This document shows, piece after piece, positions 26,027 to 34,340 of a stretch of 64,000 nt of DNA; positions within the stretch are counted from its first letter, which is position 1; every line of letters starts with the position of its first letter. The stretch covers positions 43,652 through 107,651 of the forward strand of contig JAFLDL010000009.1 of the NCBI GenBank assembly GCA_017302435.1, in the 5' to 3' direction. Made by a program: the position numbers and the translations under genes. This DNA comes from Candidatus Accumulibacter necessarius. GTDB lineage: Bacteria > Pseudomonadota > Gammaproteobacteria > Burkholderiales > Rhodocyclaceae. The notes beneath the pieces are model-generated. The model was not told the origin of the DNA. It saw only the letters and a list, made by a program, of their open reading frames with translations, and ran no database searches.

Positions 26027-27375
26027 TGGCCGCTGTGAATCTGGTACAGCTAAGCGAGGCAGTTGCCCACAACAGATTTTCAGCGGAGTTCTTTGATCCC
26101 CGTTACGTCTTCGAGCCAGTCGCAGGGTCTGAGTGGGCGCCAATTGGGCGCGTGCTGAAGAAATGCGAGTATGGCTTGTCGATTTCGATGAATTCCGTTG
26201 GCAAGGGATTCCCCATTTTCCGTATGAATGAGTTGGATGACTGCTTTGCGTTGCGGCCAGAAAAGTTCGCCAACATTTCACAGTCCGAATTCAATGCCAG
26301 CGCGCTTCAAGAAAATGATGTCCTGTTCAATCGAACGAATTCATTCGAGTTTGTCGGTAGAACGGGAATCGTCAAGGACCAGACAGATTGTACTTTTGCG
26401 TCGTACCTCATCCGACTTGTGCCTGATGCTGCGAGGCTATTGCCGGAATTTCTGACGGTTTACCTGAATACGCCATTTGGAATTGGACAGATCAAGCGGC
26501 GCGCAATGCGCTCGATCAATCAGGCGAATGTGAGTGGCTCAGAAGTACGAAAAATCCTTATTCCGCTCGTTGATCTTTCTGTGCAACAGGAGGTGGCTGA
26601 TCTTGTGAATGCCGCTTTCTCCAAACAGCGAGACGCGCTCAGTTACTTCGCTACAGCGCAGAGCTTTTTGGAAACAGAGCTTGGCCTGGACAAGCTGACC
26701 TTCCAGAAGCCGGTGGGTTACACCGCTCAGTTGAGGAACATCGAGGTGTCTCGGCGAATCGACCCGGAACATTACTTTCCGGCATTCAGCGCTTTTTGCG
26801 CAGCCTTGCCTTCTGGTGTCGCCCTTTCACCGCTAGCGAACCATCTTGATTTCTGCCAGCGAGGCAAGCAGCCGATCTATGCGAAAGCTGGCTTGCCGGT
26901 AATCAACTCGAAACACGTTCAGCCGAACCGGGTCATCATGGAAGGCAACCGTTTTGCCTTGTCGAATCCGGTCGATGATTTGCAGATTCGCAGCGGCGAC
27001 ACACTGATCAATGGAACCGGCCGCGGAACCATAGGGCGGGCGGCGCCTTACCTAAATGTCACGCCGGCGGTGGCGGACAACCACGTCACCATCCTCCGTT
27101 CGAATAGCTTGGACCCTGCCTATTTGTCTCTCTACCTCAATAGCGCTGCTGGGCAGATGCAGGTCGAGATGCATCAACGTGGCTCGTCGGGACAACTTGA
27201 GCTGTACCCGTTCGATATTCGAAAGTTTCTCGTATGGCCCGCGCCGACCGGATTGCAGCGAGAGCTGCGCGAGTTATACGACAAAGCGACGGCCGCAGAA
27301 CAGGAATCAAGACGACTGCTCGACCAAGCCAAAGCCTGTGTCGAACAACTCATCAAGGCCGCCGTCCAGCCATGA
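26026..27375 (+). CDS. HsdS-like restriction-modification specificity subunit
   Basis: A 449-residue protein starting at ATG 26026 (TAATG overlap with the methyltransferase stop; GGGGAGG upstream). Two target-recognition-like halves are seen. The first, about residues 1-205, includes FRMNELDDCF and QENDVLFNRTNS and ends with a helix (VQQEVADLVNAAFSKQRDAL). The second, about 245-440, includes QPIYAKAGLPVINSKHVQ, IRSGDTLINGTGRGTIGRA and a final helix (AAEQESRRLLDQAKACVEQL). This is the type I specificity layout: two DNA-reading domains joined by spacer helices, so a bipartite target is expected. The gene is more AT-rich at its start than its neighbours, as expected of a swapped specificity module. 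Confidence 0.9.
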   Translation: MAAVNLVQLSEAVAHNRFSAEFFDPRYVFEPVAGSEWAPIGRVLKKCEYGLSISMNSVGKGFPIFRMNELDDCFALRPEKFANISQSEFNASALQENDVLFNRTNSFEFVGRTGIVKDQTDCTFASYLIRLVPDAARLLPEFLTVYLNTPFGIGQIKRRAMRSINQANVSGSEVRKILIPLVDLSVQQEVADLVNAAFSKQRDALSYFATAQSFLETELGLDKLTFQKPVGYTAQLRNIEVSRRIDPEHYFPAFSAFCAALPSGVALSPLANHLDFCQRGKQPIYAKAGLPVINSKHVQPNRVIMEGNRFALSNPVDDLQIRSGDTLINGTGRGTIGRAAPYLNVTPAVADNHVTILRSNSLDPAYLSLYLNSAAGQMQVEMHQRGSSGQLELYPFDIRKFLVWPAPTGLQRELRELYDKATAAEQESRRLLDQAKACVEQLIKAAVQP

Positions 27376-28406
27376 GCGAGCAGATTCCCGACCCCGCCGC
27401 ACCGGGCAAAGGCCAGTTTCTGGTCTATGAAGCCGAGGACGGGCGCATCAAGATCGACGTGCGGCTGGACGAGGAAACGCTCTGGCTACCCCAGGCGCAA
27501 CTGGCGGAGTTGTTCCAGACCAGCCAGCAGAACATCAGCCTGCACATCCAGCACATCTACGAGGAAGGCGAACTGCTGCCGGAGACAACTCACAAGAAAT
27601 ACTTGTTGGTTCGCGTCGAGGGCGGGCGCGAGGTCAAGCGCCTCGTCGATCACTACAACCTCGACCTGATCATTTCGGTTGGCTACCGGGTGAAAAGCCA
27701 TGTCGCGACCCGCTTTCGCATCTGGGCGACGCAACGCCTCAAGGAGTACATCGTCAAGGGCTTCACGCTCGACGACGAACGGCTGAAGAACCCGCAGCAG
27801 CCCTTCGATTACTTCGAAGAGCTGACCCGCCGCATCCAGGACATTCGCACCTCGGAGCGGCGCTTCTACCAGAAGATCACCGACATCTACGCCACCAGCA
27901 TCGATTACGATCCGACGCTGGACATCAGCCTGACCTTCTTCAAGACCGTGCAGAACAAGATGCATTGGGCGATCACCGGCCAGACCGCCGCCGAGATCGT
28001 GCATGCGCGCGCCGATGCCGACAAACCCCACATGGGCCTGACCACCTGGCGTGGTGCAAAGGTGCGCAAGCAGGATGTCGCCATCGCCAAGAACTATCTG
28101 GCCGAAGACGAACTGCGGGCCTTGAACAACCTGACGGAGCAATACCTGATCTTCGCCGAGGGCCAGGCCATGCGGCGCATTGCCATGCACATGCGCGACT
28201 GGATCCAGAAGCTGGATGCCTTCCTGAACATCAACGACCGCGACATCCTGACCCATGCCGGGAAGATCTCGCATGAGATGGCCCAGCAGCGCGCGGAAAG
28301 CGAGTACGACCTGTATCACCGCCGACGGATCGAGGAGCAGGCGCGGGTTGGCAGCGACTTTGACCAGATGACGAAGAAATTGACAGACGACCGGAAGAAA
28401 TCATGA
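27372..28406 (+). CDS. RhuM-family protein
   Basis: A 344-residue protein starting at ATG 27372 (ATGA overlap). QFLVYEAEDGRIKIDVRLDEETLWLPQAQLAELF and SQQNISLHIQHIYEEGEL at the start look like a DNA-binding helix-turn-helix. Then come the RhuM core motifs: HYNLDLIISVGYRVKS, FRIWATQRLKEYIVKGF and RIQDIRTSERRFYQKITDIYATS. The family was named from Salmonella SPI-3 as a virulence protein, but most members lie next to restriction genes and their activity is unknown. Here it is embedded between the specificity subunit and the SMC-like ATPase, so it is probably part of the system and not a passenger. Confidence 0.88.
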   Translation: MSEQIPDPAAPGKGQFLVYEAEDGRIKIDVRLDEETLWLPQAQLAELFQTSQQNISLHIQHIYEEGELLPETTHKKYLLVRVEGGREVKRLVDHYNLDLIISVGYRVKSHVATRFRIWATQRLKEYIVKGFTLDDERLKNPQQPFDYFEELTRRIQDIRTSERRFYQKITDIYATSIDYDPTLDISLTFFKTVQNKMHWAITGQTAAEIVHARADADKPHMGLTTWRGAKVRKQDVAIAKNYLAEDELRALNNLTEQYLIFAEGQAMRRIAMHMRDWIQKLDAFLNINDRDILTHAGKISHEMAQQRAESEYDLYHRRRIEEQARVGSDFDQMTKKLTDDRKKS

Positions 28407-28597
28407 AGATGACCCTGGAGGACTCTCGGCTGTTGGCGGATCTGTGCGAGCAGCACGGGGTCAGCCCGGACAAGGTGCTGAAGCTGCTAGAGGCCGTGCG
28501 CGAATACGAGTTCAAGGATCGGCGCACGGGGGTGTATGACGCGCTGCGAGAGATTCTCAAGAGCACGCCGGCACGCAGTGGGGGGCGGTCAGCATGA
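28403..28597 (+). CDS. Small helical protein of the DndD/HerA operon
   Basis: A 64-residue protein starting at ATG 28403 (ATGA overlap). The sequence DSRLLADLCEQHGVSPDKVLKLLEAVREYE is an all-helical small domain with a basic Ser/Gly/Arg-rich tail. I recall small proteins of this kind being annotated only as associated with DNA-modification systems. No catalytic residues are evident. A bridging or regulatory role between the methyltransferase side and the ATPase side of the operon is a guess. Confidence 0.75.
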   Translation: MKMTLEDSRLLADLCEQHGVSPDKVLKLLEAVREYEFKDRRTGVYDALREILKSTPARSGGRSA

Positions 28598-29229
28598 GCG
28601 ACAGGCCAGACATCGATCGCTTCGTCAAGGATCCCAGCCTGCTGGTGGAACTGTGCCGCAGCGTCGTTGATGAACTCGATGCCAATACCGATGACTCGAA
28701 CGTCAGCGAGCGAGAGGCGCAGCTCAGGGAGATCTCGAAGGCGGTCGAGCGTCTCGAGAAGCTGGGGGTAGCAGTGCCCAATGTGCTGCGCGCCGAAAAG
28801 ACACGCCTGGCAGCATCGCTTGCTGTCCATGCCGATTCGACCCAGGCGCTGGCTCAGCTTGCCGGCGAGTTCACCGATATCCTCAAGGAACTGAAGGCTC
28901 GCTTGGGGCAAGAGCCAGCCACAGCAGAACCCAGGGCCAAGGGCAAGCGCTCACGAGCGCCGAAAACTGACAAGAACGTGCTCAGGGAGCACATCATCCG
29001 CGCGCTGCAGAAGCTCGGCGGCAGTGGTCGGGTGGGGGATGTCATCGAAGCGATGGGGCGGCAACTGGAGGGCAAGCTAATGCCCAGCGATCTGCAATGG
29101 CGCGAGGCGACCAAGGAATATGTCTGGCAGAACAACACCAAGTGGGAGCGCTATCGCATGACGCAGGACGGCACGCTGCGCAACGATTCGCCTTATGGCA
29201 TTTGGGCGCTCACGGAGAATGCGAAATGA
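28594..29229 (+). CDS. Two-part protein with C-terminal winged-helix domain
   Basis: A 211-residue protein starting at ATG 28594 (ATGA overlap). Residues about 1-110 are helical and acidic (SLLVELCRSVVDELDANTDD, REAQLREISKAVERLEKLG). A basic linker (RAKGKRSRAPKTDKN) joins to residues about 130-211: LREHIIRALQKLGGSGRVGDVIEAMGRQ, then YVWQNNTKWERYRMTQDGTL and a final YGIWALTENAK. This second half follows the winged-helix pattern found at the N terminus of Mrr-type restriction proteins, so it probably contacts DNA. It has no nuclease motif of its own and is presumed to be a DNA-binding adaptor for the ATPase encoded next. Confidence 0.74.
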   Translation: MSDRPDIDRFVKDPSLLVELCRSVVDELDANTDDSNVSEREAQLREISKAVERLEKLGVAVPNVLRAEKTRLAASLAVHADSTQALAQLAGEFTDILKELKARLGQEPATAEPRAKGKRSRAPKTDKNVLREHIIRALQKLGGSGRVGDVIEAMGRQLEGKLMPSDLQWREATKEYVWQNNTKWERYRMTQDGTLRNDSPYGIWALTENAK

Positions 29230-31226
29230 AATTCCGCAAGCTGACCATCGAGAACTACAAGTCCTTTCAGTTTCCGACCGAGATCGTCTTTCCGATCGGA
29301 GAAGACGGACGTAGCATCTTCCTGATTGGCGGCATGAACGGCGCGGGCAAGACCTCGATCATGGAAGCGGTGACGTATTGCCTCTATGGCGGCAAGGCCG
29401 ACGACATTTTCCGCAACATCAACCGGCGCGAGAAAGCCAAGGGCAATGCCAACGTGGCATTCGAGATCGCCATCGCGATGGATGACGGCTCGGAATTGGT
29501 CGTCAAGCGATCGTGGGCGGCTGGCGCGATGAGCGAACCCCGGCCGCGCGACCTGACCGAACGGCTGGTTGTGGTGCGCGACGGCAGGCGGGTATCGGTG
29601 CAGAACCAGGAGATTTGGCAGGATTTCATTCGCGCGGCGATTCCGCCGGGAATCACCCAATTTTTCTTCTTCGACGGCGAAAAAATTCAGGAGATTGCGG
29701 CCGATGATCATTCGGAAGTGCGCCTGAAATCCTCGCTGGAAGCCGCGCTGGGCATTCAGTACATCAACCGGTTGGCGAGCGATATCGTCTACATCAAGCA
29801 GGAGGAACGCAAAGGCTTTATCGAGATTTCCGACGAAGACCTGGAGTTCAAGCAAAGCGAACTGAAGCGCGAGAAGAGCAAGCTGGCGCGAAAAGTTCAG
29901 GAACGAGAGGCTCTGCGCGCCGAACTGGAAGGCTTCAAAGGGCAGTTGGATGAAGCCAGGAAACGCTTCGAGGCGAGCTTCCAGGTCGCTCCGGAATCGC
30001 GGGAAGCCATGCGCGAGCAGGAGAAGAAGCGCATCTCGGCCACCAACCGGCTCGCGCAGGTAGAGAGCGAGATTCGCGGGCTATGCGAAAAGGCGCTGCC
30101 CTTCAGTATCGCCGGCAAGCTGTTCGACGGCATACGGCGGCAGATTGAGGCGGAGCGCGAGTTGGCCAGCGGCGAGGCCATCAAGGAGAACGCTGCGACG
30201 CTCGCGAAGCGAATCGTCCGCGTCGTCGAGGAGCCGGAGCCGATCTACACCGAGAGGCTGTCTGCCGAGCGAATGGCCGAACTGGAGCGGCGTATCTTCC
30301 GGTTGCTCAAGGAAGGCGATCCGGGGTCGGATATCACCAAGGTGCTGGACCTGTCGGAACGTGACGCGGCGCGCGTGCTGAACCGTATGGAGGCTCTGGA
30401 AGGTAGTGACGTCTTTGTCCTGAAACCCTTGCTGGACGAAGCGCACGGCCTGGAGGCGCAGCAACGACAGTTTGAAGGGTTTGGCCAAGGGGGGGGCCTG
30501 ACCAGCACCGAGCACGAGCTGTTTGACGAACTGCAGAGCGTGATGGATGGTTGCTCCACGCAGATCGGGCGCAAGACTGAGCAACTGCGCCTGGTCGAGG
30601 AAGACATTCTGACACTCGGCAAGAAGATCAGCGACATCGAGGTGGAGATCGAGAAACTCTACGAGAAGCATCACGTATCGAAAGAGAAGGCGGAATTCAT
30701 CGAAGAGTGCGACGCGATCGCCAGCGTGCTCAATCAGTTCATCGTGCGCTTGCGCAAGAACAAGGTGCATTTGCTCCAGGAAAAGACCTTCGAAATGTAC
30801 CGGCTGTTGTCCAGCCGTAGCGGGCTGATCAAGGACATCAGCATCGACGACAAGACCTACGAGGTCCGGATCACTGATCGCAACGGTCATGAGATTCGAA
30901 AATCATCCATGGCGGCCGGCGAAAAGGAGGTTTTCGCCGTGTCGCTGCTCTGGGGCTTGGCGCAGACGAGCGAACTCAAGCTGCCGATCATCATCGATAC
31001 CCCGCTGTCGCGTCTCGACAGTGCGCACCGCGACAACATCGTGAACCACTATTTCCCCAACGCTGGCGAGCAGGTGGTGATTCTGTCCACCGATACGGAG
31101 ATTGACACCGACTACTACCGCTCGCTGAAGCCGCGGTTGAGCGGTGCGGGCTGCCTGGAGTTCGACCAGAGACAGGAACTGACAACGTTCCGCAAGGGCT
31201 ACTTCTGGGAGAAGAACCATGGCTGA
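29226..31226 (+). CDS. DndD-like SMC/Rad50-type ATPase
   Basis: A 666-residue protein starting at ATG 29226 (ATGA overlap). Walker A is GGMNGAGKTS (35-44). TQFFFFDGEKIQEIAADD is characteristic of DndD and related Rad50-like ATPases. Long coiled coils occupy about 200-560 (SELKREKSKLARKVQEREAL and others). The signature-like MAAGEKEVFAVSLLWGLAQ and Walker B LPIIIDTPLSRLD (from 586) complete the ABC-type head. DndD acts in phosphorothioate DNA modification with DndC/E, but no DndA, DndB or DndC is present here. The protein more likely serves as a DNA-scanning or loading ATPase coupled to the methyltransferase/nuclease. It overlaps the next gene by 8 bp. Confidence 0.9.
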   Translation: MKFRKLTIENYKSFQFPTEIVFPIGEDGRSIFLIGGMNGAGKTSIMEAVTYCLYGGKADDIFRNINRREKAKGNANVAFEIAIAMDDGSELVVKRSWAAGAMSEPRPRDLTERLVVVRDGRRVSVQNQEIWQDFIRAAIPPGITQFFFFDGEKIQEIAADDHSEVRLKSSLEAALGIQYINRLASDIVYIKQEERKGFIEISDEDLEFKQSELKREKSKLARKVQEREALRAELEGFKGQLDEARKRFEASFQVAPESREAMREQEKKRISATNRLAQVESEIRGLCEKALPFSIAGKLFDGIRRQIEAERELASGEAIKENAATLAKRIVRVVEEPEPIYTERLSAERMAELERRIFRLLKEGDPGSDITKVLDLSERDAARVLNRMEALEGSDVFVLKPLLDEAHGLEAQQRQFEGFGQGGGLTSTEHELFDELQSVMDGCSTQIGRKTEQLRLVEEDILTLGKKISDIEVEIEKLYEKHHVSKEKAEFIEECDAIASVLNQFIVRLRKNKVHLLQEKTFEMYRLLSSRSGLIKDISIDDKTYEVRITDRNGHEIRKSSMAAGEKEVFAVSLLWGLAQTSELKLPIIIDTPLSRLDSAHRDNIVNHYFPNAGEQVVILSTDTEIDTDYYRSLKPRLSGAGCLEFDQRQELTTFRKGYFWEKNHG

Positions 31227-32748
31227 CCGTCTCTACACATCGAGCGAGTCCGATGAAGTACTGAGCGCACTCCGTTTCGAAACCAAACTCGAGAAGGTCA
31301 CGCTGGCGCGGATCGCCTTCACCCTTTCTTTGGTGAAAGACGGAGCGAGTGTTCCTCAAAGCCCGAGCTTCGGCGGCGGCGAAATGAAGCGGCCGACTTT
31401 CGTCGCTGACGATGAGGTGTTTCTGCGCACGCTGATTGCCCACACCTACGGCAAGCGGGACTTCACCGAGGATGAATTCTTCTCCAATCGATCGATCGTC
31501 AAGAACCACATCGACAGCGGCGCGGCTCTGCTGGCGCAGATGTTCCATGAGACAGGCAACAGCGGCGAAGCCCTGATCCGGCGGCTGGTTGATGAGGCGG
31601 AATTCTCCGGCCGGCGCGAGCAACTCGGCAGTGGCCTCGACATCTTCATCGGACGGACGCTATTGCAGCGGGCTGAGCTGGTCATGGAATTGAACAACAC
31701 CACGAGGCACGCCAATTCACACTTGGCCATCATGGGCACGCCCGGCGTCGGCAAGACGCAGTTCCTGCTGAAAATATTGACCGACATCCGTATACAGTCG
31801 AGTTTCCAGACCAACTTCATCTACTTCGACTACAAGGGCGACGTGGTTGACAACGCAAGGTTCTTGGAACTAGCGCGGGTACAGCCTTTTCGCTTGCTGC
31901 AGGGCGTGCAGAGTCTGCCGATCAATCCTTTCATCCTGCCGGCGTACGACGAGCAGACGATCAACGTGTCGGCGCGGGAGAAGGCCGAGAGCTTTGCGTC
32001 AATCAACAGCAGACTGGGCCCCGTGCAGAAGGGCGCACTGACCGAGGCGATTCGGGTCGCCTACGCCAAACGCGCCGGTTCGCCTGCGCCGTATCCGGAT
32101 TTCCCCGACGTTCTCGAAGTCGCGATGGCGGCGTACGAAGAGGATGGCAAGAAGGATGATAGCCTCATTGAGGTACTGCGGGACTTGTCCGACTTCGATC
32201 TGTTCTGGCGCCACGGCAGTGAAGGCACCCCGATGGAGCGACTCGCAAACCGAACGATGTTGATCGACGTGCACGCAATGCCCGTTCTCAAGGAGCTGGT
32301 GGCGTACCTCGTCATCGAGCGGCTCTACAAAGAGATGGCAACGCTTCCCGACAGCCCGGTTATGGAGGGCCGGCGGACGATTCGAACCATCCTGGTCATC
32401 GACGAGGCACACAACTACCTCAGCCAGAAAAACATGTTCCTTCAGCGCATCATTCGCGAAGGGCGTTCAAAAGGGGTGGCCGTGTTCTTCGCCAGTCAGT
32501 CGCCGAACGACTATCAGCAAAAGTTCTTCGATTTCCAGCAACTGCTGGAGTTCGCGTACATCTTCCAATGTAACGGCGTTGCAGCAGCGTCGGTTCAAGA
32601 CATCCTGGGTTGCAGCGCCAAGACCGCGAGAGAGCTACAGACCGAGATTGCGCGACTGGAGCCATGGCAAGTCATCGCACGCAGTCAGGAGAAGACGGAG
32701 GAGTTCGTCAAGTTCACGGCTGAAGCGTTCTACAAGAGCTACTCGTAA
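31219..32748 (+). CDS. DndE-like domain fused to HerA/FtsK-type ATPase
   Basis: A 509-residue protein starting at ATG 31219 inside the end of the DndD-like gene. Residues about 15-115 (KLEKVTLARIAFTLSLVKDG, then RSIVKNHIDSGAALLAQMF) resemble DndE, a small DNA-binding protein. Residues about 140-505 are a HerA-type hexameric translocase with Walker A GTPGVGKT (173-180), FIYFDYKGDV, Walker B ILVIDEAH (391-398) and a Gln/Arg-rich FFASQSPNDYQQKFFDFQQ sensor region. DndH-like HerA ATPases drive restriction in Dnd systems. Here the fusion would load onto DNA and translocate, either to recruit the nuclease or to block phage DNA. It is the last gene of the operon. Confidence 0.87.
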   Translation: MADRLYTSSESDEVLSALRFETKLEKVTLARIAFTLSLVKDGASVPQSPSFGGGEMKRPTFVADDEVFLRTLIAHTYGKRDFTEDEFFSNRSIVKNHIDSGAALLAQMFHETGNSGEALIRRLVDEAEFSGRREQLGSGLDIFIGRTLLQRAELVMELNNTTRHANSHLAIMGTPGVGKTQFLLKILTDIRIQSSFQTNFIYFDYKGDVVDNARFLELARVQPFRLLQGVQSLPINPFILPAYDEQTINVSAREKAESFASINSRLGPVQKGALTEAIRVAYAKRAGSPAPYPDFPDVLEVAMAAYEEDGKKDDSLIEVLRDLSDFDLFWRHGSEGTPMERLANRTMLIDVHAMPVLKELVAYLVIERLYKEMATLPDSPVMEGRRTIRTILVIDEAHNYLSQKNMFLQRIIREGRSKGVAVFFASQSPNDYQQKFFDFQQLLEFAYIFQCNGVAAASVQDILGCSAKTARELQTEIARLEPWQVIARSQEKTEEFVKFTAEAFYKSYS

Positions 32749-32825
32749 TCAATACGCCGGTAGGTCTACCCAAGATCAAGACAGGAAGCCCGATCACCGT
32801 ATCACCAGCACCAACTCTCTGTCGT

Positions 32826-34088
32826 TTACGCCGCGCCACGAATCGGCTTGATCACCGCATCGGTCGGCACCGTCGCGCAATACACGGCCCACTCCGCCAT
32901 CAGTGCGGCACGCTTGGCGAACTGCGAACCGCGCTGGTAGGCACGTTCGACAGCATCCGGCAATTGGTGCGCCAGCGCGTGCTCGGCAACCTCTCGCGGG
33001 TAATTGGTGGTCTCTGCCGCCCACATACGGAAGCTGCTACGGAAGCCATGAACGGTAATGCCTTCGCCGTTGGCAGCTGCCCAGACCGGCTTGTCGTCGC
33101 CGTTCATGCGCCGGATCACGGCAGTCAGCGACATGTCCGACAAGGGTTGGCCTTTCGTACCGGCGAATACAACGTCGGTATCACTGTCTTTCGGCATTGA
33201 CGCCAGCAAGGCCAGCGCGGCATCGCTCAAGGGAACCTGATGTTCACGTTTGGCTTTCATGCGCTCGGCCGGAATCGTCCAGACCTTGCCAGCCGTATCG
33301 AACTCGGCCCACCGAGCGCCTCGCACTTCCCCCGACCGGCAAGCGGTGAGAATGGCGAATTCGAGCGCTCGGGCGGACACACCCTCACGTACGCGCAGGG
33401 CAGATATGAACGCACCGATGCGCGGCCACGGTAGCGACGGATGATTCTTCGTTCGGCTCGACTTGCTGATGGTTGCCAGTAAGTTTTCCAGATGGCCTTT
33501 CCAGCGGGCAGGATTCTCGCCGGTACGGTAGCCGCTGGTGGTCGCCCAGCCCAGCACTGACTCGATACGCCCGCGCACTCGACTGGCGGTTTCGGTCTTG
33601 CTCTCCCATATAGGTGCAAGACATTTCACTACAAGGCCGGTATCGACCTCGGCCACGGGGAAATGGCCGAATACCGGACTGACGTAGGTACTGAGTGTGT
33701 TGGTCCACTGGTCGCCATGCTTGGCGTTTTTCCAGCCCGCCTTGTGGGCCAGGATGTACGCCTCGGCACACTGATCGAAAGTCATCATCTTGGCGGCGGC
33801 CAGCGCGGCGGCGATCTGGTTCTGCTTCTTGGCCGCCAAAGGATTGATGCCGTCGACAAGCAGCTTCCGTGCGTCCAGCGCCTTTTGCCGCGCCTCAGCC
33901 AGACTGACGGTATGCGTCGGCCCCAACCCCATCCCGAACGGCTTACCGGCCACCATGTAACGAAACAGCCAGGACTTCGCGCCCGTGGCGGTGATCTGGA
34001 GTGTCAAGCCGCCACCATCGCCATAGAGCCCAGGCTTGGTGAGCTTGCTGACTTGCAGTGCAGAAAGTCGTTGCTGTTGGCGTGCCAT
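32826..34088 (-). CDS. P4-type tyrosine integrase
   Basis: A 420-residue integrase. The N-terminal DUF4102 domain (LTKPGLYGDGGGLTLQITATG, SLAEARQKALDARKLL) binds arm sites. A core-binding SAM-like domain follows, then the catalytic domain with Arg in ILTACRSGEVRGARW, the His-x-x-Arg box in VHGFRSSFRMWA, His in EHALAHQLPD and the nucleophile Tyr in ERAYQRG. The gene reads inward from the right end, 154 bp from attR. It recombines the 13-bp core in tRNA-Ser and would mediate excision together with the AlpA-like protein. All catalytic residues are present, so it should be active. Confidence 0.95.
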   Translation of the reverse strand: MARQQQRLSALQVSKLTKPGLYGDGGGLTLQITATGAKSWLFRYMVAGKPFGMGLGPTHTVSLAEARQKALDARKLLVDGINPLAAKKQNQIAAALAAAKMMTFDQCAEAYILAHKAGWKNAKHGDQWTNTLSTYVSPVFGHFPVAEVDTGLVVKCLAPIWESKTETASRVRGRIESVLGWATTSGYRTGENPARWKGHLENLLATISKSSRTKNHPSLPWPRIGAFISALRVREGVSARALEFAILTACRSGEVRGARWAEFDTAGKVWTIPAERMKAKREHQVPLSDAALALLASMPKDSDTDVVFAGTKGQPLSDMSLTAVIRRMNGDDKPVWAAANGEGITVHGFRSSFRMWAAETTNYPREVAEHALAHQLPDAVERAYQRGSQFAKRAALMAEWAVYCATVPTDAVIKPIRGAA

Positions 34089-34100
34089 GCTATCCGCTCC

Positions 34101-34120
34101 ACTATCAAAATGACTATCAA
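34101..34120. repeat. Tandem ACTATCAA motifs, likely integrase arm sites (right)
   Basis: ACTATCAA at 34101-34108 and again at 34113-34120, spaced 12 bp as in the left pair (13087-13110). Further GACTATC/GACTATA motifs follow near 34151 and 34204. They sit in the integrase promoter region, so they could also allow autoregulation. Confidence 0.6.
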
Positions 34121-34241
34121 ACTATAGCCGGATTTGACGGGTTTGTATAGGACTATCTTGGACGCCTGTATTCTATATCTTGTTGTTATGTATTGTACTT
34201 TATGGACTATACGGGATTCTGTCGGACTTCTACAAGGCGGA

Positions 34242-34254
34242 CACCGCTTCCGCC
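34242..34254 (+). repeat. attR: 13-bp direct repeat, right island boundary
   Basis: CACCGCTTCCGCC, identical to tRNA-Ser positions 13020-13032. Chromosomal genes resume immediately to the right. Confidence 0.85.
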
Positions 34255-34340
34255 GGATAAAGCAGTACCGATTGGCATCGCGACCGAAAGGTCTGACCGT
34301 CGTTGAGAGTGCCGCGAAGCGACGCGACGCGATGCCCTGA

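Larger units (their letters stand above)
13020..34254. mobile_element. tRNA-Ser-integrated genomic island (about 21.2 kb)
   Basis: Bounded by a 13-bp direct repeat (CACCGCTTCCGCC) at the tRNA-Ser 3' end and at 34242-34254. A P4-type tyrosine integrase lies 154 bp inside the right end, and matching tandem ACTATCAA motifs sit inside both ends. Cargo: PIN-domain protein; zinc-ribbon and other mobile-element hypotheticals; a primase-helicase gene broken by an IS1182-family element; an AlpA-like regulator; and an eight-gene methyltransferase/DndD/HerA operon. The integrase is at the end opposite the tRNA, which is less usual. With the primase-helicase broken, autonomous replication is doubtful. 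Confidence 0.88.

Noticed and set aside
24386-26281. 631-codon minus-strand frame antisense to the methyltransferase
   Set aside because: It mirrors a strongly supported gene on the other strand, has no family motifs and its composition follows GC-rich third-position shadowing.
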